DNA of 16,071 nt, from assembly GCA_044233795.1 (NCBI GenBank), contig JBIIJL010000050.1, positions 1 to 16,071 on the forward strand, given 5' to 3'. Below the pieces are notes generated by a model. That model had not been told where the DNA came from. It saw only the letters and a program-made list of their open reading frames with translations, and ran no database searches. Origin of the DNA: JBIIJL01 sp044233795 (lineage in GTDB: Bacteria > Pseudomonadota > Gammaproteobacteria > Legionellales > Legionellaceae). The position numbers were made by a program, and so were the translations under genes. Each line of letters starts with the position of its first letter. The stretch's first letter is position 1. Below, in pieces: positions 7,752-13,447 of the stretch.

Positions 7752-8759
7752 CTATCCTTCTAGCAAATGCAGCCCCCAAAGACGAGATAGCTCTTGAATA
7801 ACTTTTTGTCCGCGTACACTGGTTCCACTTTGATCTAAAGGAGGAGAGTAGACTGCGATGGCCATTTGATTTGGAATAATTGCAAGCAGCCCACCACTTA
7901 CACCACTTTTGGCTGGTACACCAATTTTAACAAACCACGTTCCACTTTTTTCATAAAGCCCATTGACGAGCATTTGTGATAACACATCTCTTGTGACTCT
8001 GGATGACACAATCTGTTTTTTAGTGATTGGATTGACGCCATTATTGGCAAGTGTTGCACCCATCAATGCTAATTGCTTGGTAGTCACCAACACTGAACAT
8101 GCTTTTGTATATCTATCAAGCGCATCACGGGGATCACCCCGTAACATGCCATGAGACTTTAGTAAATGAGCAATCGCATGATTTCGAACATTGGTATCAG
8201 CTTCAGATCGATAAATTAATTGGCTTAAATAAGGTTTTCCATCGCTCATGGATTGGAACAAACTGAGTACCCGCTGCCATTTTTCATCTGAGCTCTTTCC
8301 CTTGATGAAACTCGTAGTTTGTATGGCCCCAGCATTAACAAAAGGATTTTGGGTACGATGTGGATTTTTTTCAATCGTCGTAATAGAATTAAACGAATCA
8401 CCTGTCGCATCAAGTCCGATGTTATTGTAGACAACGTCTTTACCATTATCTTCCAAAGCAAGGGCGTAGGTAAATATCTTCGAAATTGATTGTAGCGAAA
8501 AGGGTAAATCTGTATCTCCAATAGAGAAAAATTCACCATCAATCGTCGCAACTGTAATCGAAAATTTACGCGGGGAAACTTTGGCAAGCTCGGGAATATA
8601 ATCTGCATTTTTACCGCCAAAGTCAGTTTGATATTTTTTGTATACACTATGTAGCGTTTCTTTATAACCTTCTGGCAACAACACTTGGCAAAAAGCCAAG
8701 CACCCATAGAGCATTAAAATAATACCCAACATTACGTGATATAAATATTTCTGTTTCAT
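7752..8759 (-). CDS. glsA: Glutaminase (serine-dependent, GlsA type) with N-terminal export signal
   Basis: This 335-residue protein hydrolyses glutamine to glutamate and ammonia and uses a beta-lactamase-like fold. The catalytic S-x-x-K tetrad is S91-I-S-K94 in FSLQSISKIFTYAL. Other family motifs are NPFVNAGAI (138-146), YRSEADTNVRN (183-193) with E186 and N190, Y217 before ACSVL, and AKSGVSGG (283-290). The core matches the usual length of about 305-310 residues. The extra 24-residue N-terminus (MKQKYLYHVMLGIILMLYGC, then LAFC) has a basic start and a hydrophobic core, so it looks like a signal peptide. That is unusual for this family, which is mostly cytosolic. Cysteines at 20 and 24 make a lipoprotein possible, but neither site is a good lipobox. 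GGAG lies 8 nt before the ATG, which overlaps the Sua5 stop as ATGA, so the two genes are translationally coupled. Confidence 0.93.
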   Translation of the reverse strand: MKQKYLYHVMLGIILMLYGCLAFCQVLLPEGYKETLHSVYKKYQTDFGGKNADYIPELAKVSPRKFSITVATIDGEFFSIGDTDLPFSLQSISKIFTYALALEDNGKDVVYNNIGLDATGDSFNSITTIEKNPHRTQNPFVNAGAIQTTSFIKGKSSDEKWQRVLSLFQSMSDGKPYLSQLIYRSEADTNVRNHAIAHLLKSHGMLRGDPRDALDRYTKACSVLVTTKQLALMGATLANNGVNPITKKQIVSSRVTRDVLSQMLVNGLYEKSGTWFVKIGVPAKSGVSGGLLAIIPNQMAIAVYSPPLDQSGTSVRGQKVIQELSRLWGLHLLEG

Positions 8760-9763
8760 ACTTCAAACTCCAAATTATTCGTTTCATTGATATGAGATAA
8801 AAGAAATACTCCTGCCTTGGTTATTTTTTCCCTAAGTGCCCGCCAATTGCCTTCGTTTGGTGGGAGTTCAATTAAAATACAATCTGCAAATGAGAGATCT
8901 GCCACTCTTAACTGGTAATAAAGCTCATAGGCAGCTCTATCACTTGTTACAGGAAACACATATGACAAAGCACCTGTCTCTCGAAATGATTTTGAAAAAG
9001 TAAGTACGTAAGGCGATTGATCTTGTTGTTCTAAAATAGACAAAGCACCCTGGATATCATCTGTATAATATAATTGCTTTTCTGGCTGATAATGAGTCAA
9101 CAACCCTCCCGGCGTTCGAATATCTGAGCTCCCTTTTATCAGCGGCTCAGCTGAAATAGCTACAATATCATGCTCCGCTATCATACCCTGCCGAAGGATT
9201 TGGTATTGTCCTGGCGCAACTTCATTCACAATTGTGGATTCCAAGCCAATTGCACAGCGCCCGCCATCTAAAATTAAAAAATCATCAACGGGAAAACTCT
9301 GTTGAACATGTTGGGCAGTTGTAGGACTTATTTTTCCATAAGGATTGGCAGACGGAGCAACTAATGGTTGGCCAAGCTCCATCAACAAGGCTTGCACCAA
9401 AGGGTGCCTTGGGGCTCGAATTGCAACAGTATTTTGCCCACCAGTCACCAAAGGGTGAATTGCTCTCGGCTTAACGGGAAAAACGATAGTAAGCGGTCCA
9501 GGCCAGAATGCTTTAATCAAGGCTTGTGTTTCATCACTTAAATGTTCCACCCAAGCGGTTAAATCCCAATCTGGTGCAACATGCATAATCAAAGGATGAT
9601 TAAGTGGCCTATGTTTAACTTCAAAAACTTTTTTAATTGCAACTTCAGAAAATGCATTAGCAGCAAGACCATACACCGTCTCAGTAGGGATTGCGGCGAT
9701 AGCGTTGTTTTGCAACCGCTCAACCACCAGAAGTAGATCGTTTGTGATATCACTCATGAACAT
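8756..9763 (-). CDS. sua5: Threonylcarbamoyl-AMP synthase, two-domain Sua5 type
   Basis: The enzyme makes threonylcarbamoyl-AMP from threonine, bicarbonate and ATP, the first step of tRNA t6A37 synthesis in the cytosol. With the start used here it has 335 residues. The YrdC domain shows TETVYGLAANAF (27-38), KHRP (50-53), SANPYG and SPT (138-147). The linker PGGLLTHYQP (218-227) leads to the C-terminal Sua5 domain, which single-domain TsaC lacks. The frame is open back to ATG 9910, but that start would overlap the MMPL gene and adds 49 non-conserved residues. An extended -10 promoter (TGGTAAAAT, 9801-9793) and AAAGG (about 5 nt before 9763) support ATG 9763, or ATG 9757 two codons on. The gene runs into the glutaminase with a 4-bp overlap. 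Confidence 0.93.
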   Translation of the reverse strand: MFMSDITNDLLLVVERLQNNAIAAIPTETVYGLAANAFSEVAIKKVFEVKHRPLNHPLIMHVAPDWDLTAWVEHLSDETQALIKAFWPGPLTIVFPVKPRAIHPLVTGGQNTVAIRAPRHPLVQALLMELGQPLVAPSANPYGKISPTTAQHVQQSFPVDDFLILDGGRCAIGLESTIVNEVAPGQYQILRQGMIAEHDIVAISAEPLIKGSSDIRTPGGLLTHYQPEKQLYYTDDIQGALSILEQQDQSPYVLTFSKSFRETGALSYVFPVTSDRAAYELYYQLRVADLSFADCILIELPPNEGNWRALREKITKAGVFLLSHINETNNLEFEV

Positions 9764-9792
9764 TTGGCCTTTATGTAAATCTATAGATCCAA

Positions 9793-9801
9793 ATTTTACC
9801 A
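9793..9801 (-). promoter_or_regulatory. Extended -10 promoter of sua5-glutaminase
   Basis: TGGTAAAAT on the minus strand fits the extended -10 pattern TGnTAnnnT. No clear -35 box lies 17 bp upstream. A transcript start near 9786 leaves about 23 nt before ATG 9763, which argues against the longer start at 9910. Confidence 0.5.
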
Positions 9802-9883
9802 TAAATGTCGAATGTTTAGCATTACTTGAATATTGAACTCGTTTGGTATCATAGAAGATGTTTAATACACTGGGCACACGATG

Positions 9884-9901
9884 TTGAACACATACGTTCA
9901 A
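9884..9901. repeat. Inverted repeat TTGAAC-N6-GTTCAA after the MMPL stop
   Basis: A perfect 6-bp stem with a 6-base loop lies 2 bp beyond the MMPL stop codon. There is no T-run after it in the minus direction, so it is a poor intrinsic terminator. It could be a transcript-end hairpin or a protein site upstream of sua5. Confidence 0.35.
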
Positions 9902-9903
9902 AC

Positions 9904-12129
9904 CTACCATTTAGGAAGAGTTCTATCGAGCCATTTCGGCAAATACCAATTCCATCGATTGATGATGGTCATTGCTGCTGGCACGAGAAAGGTTCTGATT
10001 AAAAAAGCATCTACAAAAATGGCTACAGCAATTCCAAGCCCAAAGGCCTTCACCATCAAAACATCAGCAACCAAAAATGATCCACACAACACAATAACAA
10101 TCAGTGCGGCGCTAGTGATAATCCGGCTACTTTTTTCAATTCCAAACACAATGCTAGTTTTGTTATTATGAGTCTCTTCATAAGCCTCTTTAATGCGAGT
10201 GAGCAGAAATACCTCATAATCCATCGAAAAACCAAATAATGCGCAAAAGATAATGACAAGTAAACTAATATCAAGCATGCCTTGGGTTTCAAAGTTGAGT
10301 AAATGATGCAGATATCCATCCTGGAACACCAAGACCAACGCCCCATAGCATGCTGCCAAACTCAGCAGATTAACAAAAATCGCCTTGATAGGCAGGATCA
10401 AGGACCGCAGTAGAATCAAGAGAATAAGATAAGTAAACACCATGATCCACAATATTGCATAAGGCAGCACATGTTTGATACCTGCGAGCACATCCCTATT
10501 ACTCACAGGCGTTCCCGTGAGTGATACTTTAATTCCATGTCCTACATGGGTATTTTCTAAATCCTGGATAAGTTTTGATGTCTCCTTGGAGTTACTATGA
10601 TACTTACTAACAACATCCATGACTGTCATATAATGACTCGTGGTCGTTAACAGTAGTTTTTTGATGTTGGTATCCAGCTTGGGTTTAGGCAAGTGATACA
10701 TGTCAATATATTGACGTTTGTTAAGCGAGTTATTAACCGTGAGAATACCATTGAGATCCGCAATCTTCTGATTTTTTTTCAAATCCTGTACCACATCATA
10801 TAATCTCGATAAATTTGGATAAGACAAGATAGCATTGCTCCTGTTTTCAAATACCATCGAAATCGGTGTTAACTCGCCCTCACTGAATTTTGCATTATAG
10901 GTGTCAAAAAATTGTCTATCTTCAGAGTGTTCAGGAAAAATACGAAAATCAGCCACGCCAAAGGTTGTGTGTAAGGACGGGTATCCAAGTGCTAACAAAA
11001 CAATAAGAATAGGTACAATCACAAATAGTGGGCGTTTCACCACGCGTAAAGCTATCCAATGCCATACGTTAAAGGCTTTCATTTTGGAAAAACGAAACCC
11101 ATGAATCGACAAGCGGTTGATACGATGATTAAGCACGGCAAGCACCGCAGGCAACAAAATGACAGCTGTCATCACAGAGACAACCACTGCCGTTAATCCA
11201 CCCACAGCCACAGAAAACAAAATATTGATCGGAAATAATAGCAAAGCGCTTAAACTTGCAAATACCGCAGTTCCACTAAAAAAAATAGCTTTGCCAGCAG
11301 TCGCTGATGTGATGGCAACTGCTTCTTTAATTGATGATTGCTGTAACAGCTCGTCTCTAAAACGACTGATGATAAACAACGAATAATCAAGACTTAAACA
11401 AAGACCCAGTAACAACGCAATATTGAGGGTAAAAATTGACAAATCAAAGGCGTGACCAAAAAAATACAGTACGGTCAAAATTAATAATGCACAACCTCCA
11501 CCCAAAATAATTGGCAACAAAGCCGCCACTAAAGATCCAAAAACGACAATTAACGTAATAATCGCAGCTGGCGTTGCAACCACATCGGCCTTTCGCAGGT
11601 CCTTTTCCGTTTGCTCGTTTACATCATCAATAAAAACAGGCTCCCCACCCAATTGCATAGTCATGCCAGTAGGTTTTTTAAGCAGCGACTCAAATGTTTT
11701 GACCATCTCACTACTGATAGGCTCAGGATTTTTAATGATGACAGCAACATAAGCTGTATGCTTATCTTTAGAAACTTGCTGCTTATTATCACTGGGTAGA
11801 AAAATGATATGCCGAAGCGGAAAATGCCCAAGCTTTGACAAAGAATAGTTTATTTTGCGATGATACTCAGGTTCAGTAGCGCGCAGCGTACGGCTACTAT
11901 AAAGTATAATAAGCTTGTTCTCGTTATTAAATCCTAATTTTTTATTCACATAAGATTGTGTAATTGCACTCTTAGAGTGCTCATCAACGAAACCCGTGGT
12001 TGTAAATGGAGACAAAATATGCGCTAAAAAAGGCGCGCACAAGACAACAAGCGCTAGCCACAAGACGATAATAATCCACTTGTATTGATAGATACGCTGA
12101 CCCAACCGATAAAAATGATTCTGTCGCAT
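9904..12129 (-). CDS. MMPL-family RND-type transporter
   Basis: This 741-residue integral membrane protein belongs to the MMPL branch of RND transporters, whose known members move lipids or other hydrophobic compounds using the proton gradient. It has the typical duplicated layout. A TM segment at about 18-37 is followed by an extracytoplasmic domain (about 40-180) and five TM segments (about 183-335). Another TM (about 368-385), a second extracytoplasmic domain (about 387-550) and a final TM bundle (about 555-720) follow. Each half carries the conserved Asp-Tyr pair: D248-Y249 in SLDYSLFIISRFRDEL and D637-Y638 in FGFSMDYEVFLLTRIKEAY. VDAFLIRTFLVPA lies near the C-terminus (706-718). ATG 12129 has a weak upstream AGGG at about 11 nt. 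It is divergent from the operon at 12315, which may supply its substrate; that link is inference. Confidence 0.92.
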   Translation of the reverse strand: MRQNHFYRLGQRIYQYKWIIIVLWLALVVLCAPFLAHILSPFTTTGFVDEHSKSAITQSYVNKKLGFNNENKLIILYSSRTLRATEPEYHRKINYSLSKLGHFPLRHIIFLPSDNKQQVSKDKHTAYVAVIIKNPEPISSEMVKTFESLLKKPTGMTMQLGGEPVFIDDVNEQTEKDLRKADVVATPAAIITLIVVFGSLVAALLPIILGGGCALLILTVLYFFGHAFDLSIFTLNIALLLGLCLSLDYSLFIISRFRDELLQQSSIKEAVAITSATAGKAIFFSGTAVFASLSALLLFPINILFSVAVGGLTAVVVSVMTAVILLPAVLAVLNHRINRLSIHGFRFSKMKAFNVWHWIALRVVKRPLFVIVPILIVLLALGYPSLHTTFGVADFRIFPEHSEDRQFFDTYNAKFSEGELTPISMVFENRSNAILSYPNLSRLYDVVQDLKKNQKIADLNGILTVNNSLNKRQYIDMYHLPKPKLDTNIKKLLLTTTSHYMTVMDVVSKYHSNSKETSKLIQDLENTHVGHGIKVSLTGTPVSNRDVLAGIKHVLPYAILWIMVFTYLILLILLRSLILPIKAIFVNLLSLAACYGALVLVFQDGYLHHLLNFETQGMLDISLLVIIFCALFGFSMDYEVFLLTRIKEAYEETHNNKTSIVFGIEKSSRIITSAALIVIVLCGSFLVADVLMVKAFGLGIAVAIFVDAFLIRTFLVPAAMTIINRWNWYLPKWLDRTLPKW

Positions 12130-12208
12130 CTGATGTCAATCCCTATTTATTCAAACTTACTTATGCTTAGTTTAGTACAAGCAAATAAGATGTGATAACT
12201 TTCAGACA

Positions 12209-12222
12209 TTAATGCGCATTAA
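12209..12222. promoter_or_regulatory. 14-bp perfect palindrome TTAATGCGCATTAA
   Basis: The palindrome is centred 27 bp upstream of the first base of the plus-strand -35 box, roughly -62 from the predicted transcript start. That is a common place for an activator. It also lies in the upstream region of the divergent MMPL gene, so one regulator could serve both sides. Confidence 0.5.
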
Positions 12223-12242
12223 ACACCCTTGAAGTCTTTTTA

Positions 12243-12271
12243 TTGTCATTTTGTCTAATTTATTATACAAT
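12243..12271 (+). promoter_or_regulatory. Sigma70-type promoter of the two-gene operon
   Basis: TTGTCA (12243-12248) and TACAAT (12266-12271) are separated by 17 bp; each differs from consensus at one base. The predicted start near 12278 gives a leader of about 37 nt to GTG 12315. It also shows that the TTG at 12243 is part of the -35 box and not a start codon. Confidence 0.72.
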
Positions 12272-12314
12272 GACACCATTTTTAGCGAATTCAATCACTT
12301 TTAAGAGGTTTCTT

Positions 12315-13436
12315 GTGGGTAAATTTACGGATCATTTTAATCGTCGCTTAGTACTAACAGACCGGAGTCGTTATCACCGTGAGCAGTATCAATCTTACAT
12401 GACTGGGCCTGAATGGCGTAACGTTGAGATGGCTGAAGAATTAGGCGGCTTTTTACGTAGTGGTCGGTCATTATTTCAGTTTCCATATTTTCGACAGATT
12501 GCCGAACTTTGGAAAGTCATCTACCGATCTTTCGCGAGCGCTAGAAAACACGACTCATTTAGCAGCATTTTTTTCTCAGAATATATGATGATGGATATTT
12601 TTGTGGGCATTTTCACTACCTTTGAATTATTACCTCGTGCGATTCTATCAATATTGTTTTACCCGTTTTTTAAATCAACCAACCAAACAGTGATGCAAGA
12701 TCATATCGCAAATTTTTATGAGAAATACGCTCATGATTTACAAACCATCCCCTTTTATGATCACAAATATCTAGAAATACGCGCAGATCTCATGGCAAAA
12801 TACCATGCATGCAAAGAAAGAACCTGGCTAGATTGGTTAAGCTTTAAAACCCTTTCTGCTGAGCTATGGGCAAGACATTGGATTTCTAAACCATTGAGTG
12901 CCTTTTTTCACCAAGAAGACAATCAAGTACCAGCAACGACTGATATTTTAGTGAAATTTCAAGACAAAGAGCATCATACAGCTGAAGAAGCACGCACAGC
13001 ATTCGAAGAAAAAATTGCACAATTAAGCGATCAATATCAAATTAATATTGTTAACGACCAACTTTATGTGAAAGAGCAGCAACCGAACAAATCCTATCTA
13101 TCGGTCTATGCAAGACTTTCTGTTCCGCGCTACATGGCTTTCCCGGTTGCAGTTCATGCACTTGCTGATGAAAAGATTTTTATTAGAAAAATCGCCGGTC
13201 AAGACCACGTTCAAGTCAAATGCGTTGTTGAGGCCAAAGATAAGGTACATTTAAAACTACTCGAAGAAAAGCTTAAAGCCACTAAAAAAGTTAAGCCACT
13301 CTATACCTACGTTGATGACATTAATCCTAACCGGAGGTTCTCTTTGTTTGATGTTCCTGTTAGAAACTTGCATAAAACTATCGACCGTCTTGAAAAACAT
13401 GACGAAGTAGAAGTTAAATTCATCCATAATTTTTAG
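12315..13436 (+). CDS. Unrecognised protein with one membrane-associated segment
   Basis: I do not recognise this family. The GTG start is chosen because AAGAGG lies 6 nt upstream and the promoter overlaps the longer frame; the product has 373 residues. The N-terminal part is basic (VGKFTDHFNRRLVLTDRSRY), followed by YMTGPEWRNVEMAEELGGFL (28-47). A hydrophobic stretch at about 92-119 (MDIFVGIFTTFELLPRAILS onward, to YPFF) is probably membrane-inserted. The C-terminal third (about 205-373) is charged and soluble-looking, with VKFQDKEHHTAEEA and a KDKVHLKLLEEKLKATKK helix. There is no signal peptide. It is the first gene of an operon, 11 nt before the FAD-oxidase/methyltransferase gene, whose ribosome site overlaps its stop codon. 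A function with that enzyme, such as a membrane partner or scaffold, is likely but unproven. Confidence 0.82.
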   Translation: MGKFTDHFNRRLVLTDRSRYHREQYQSYMTGPEWRNVEMAEELGGFLRSGRSLFQFPYFRQIAELWKVIYRSFASARKHDSFSSIFFSEYMMMDIFVGIFTTFELLPRAILSILFYPFFKSTNQTVMQDHIANFYEKYAHDLQTIPFYDHKYLEIRADLMAKYHACKERTWLDWLSFKTLSAELWARHWISKPLSAFFHQEDNQVPATTDILVKFQDKEHHTAEEARTAFEEKIAQLSDQYQINIVNDQLYVKEQQPNKSYLSVYARLSVPRYMAFPVAVHALADEKIFIRKIAGQDHVQVKCVVEAKDKVHLKLLEEKLKATKKVKPLYTYVDDINPNRRFSLFDVPVRNLHKTIDRLEKHDEVEVKFIHNF

Positions 13437-13447
13437 AGGATAACACC

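Larger units (their letters stand above)
12130..12314. promoter_or_regulatory. Divergent control region between MMPL gene and the oxidase operon
   Basis: This region contains the palindrome at 12209-12222 and the plus-strand promoter at 12243-12271. No clear minus-strand promoter for the MMPL gene was found. AAGAGG at 12303-12308 is the ribosome site for the GTG start at 12315. Confidence 0.55.

Noticed and set aside
8246..8707. Minus-strand frame of 153 codons inside the glutaminase gene
   Set aside because: It is a shifted-frame shadow of the glutaminase, whose family motifs are all in the chosen frame.
9764..9910. N-terminal extension of Sua5 to ATG 9910
   Set aside because: The 49 extra residues precede the usual family start, overlap the MMPL stop, and contain the likely promoter of the gene.
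12243..12314. TTG start for the unknown membrane protein at 12243
   Set aside because: The TTG is part of a well-placed -35 box, and GTG 12315 has AAGAGG at the right distance.
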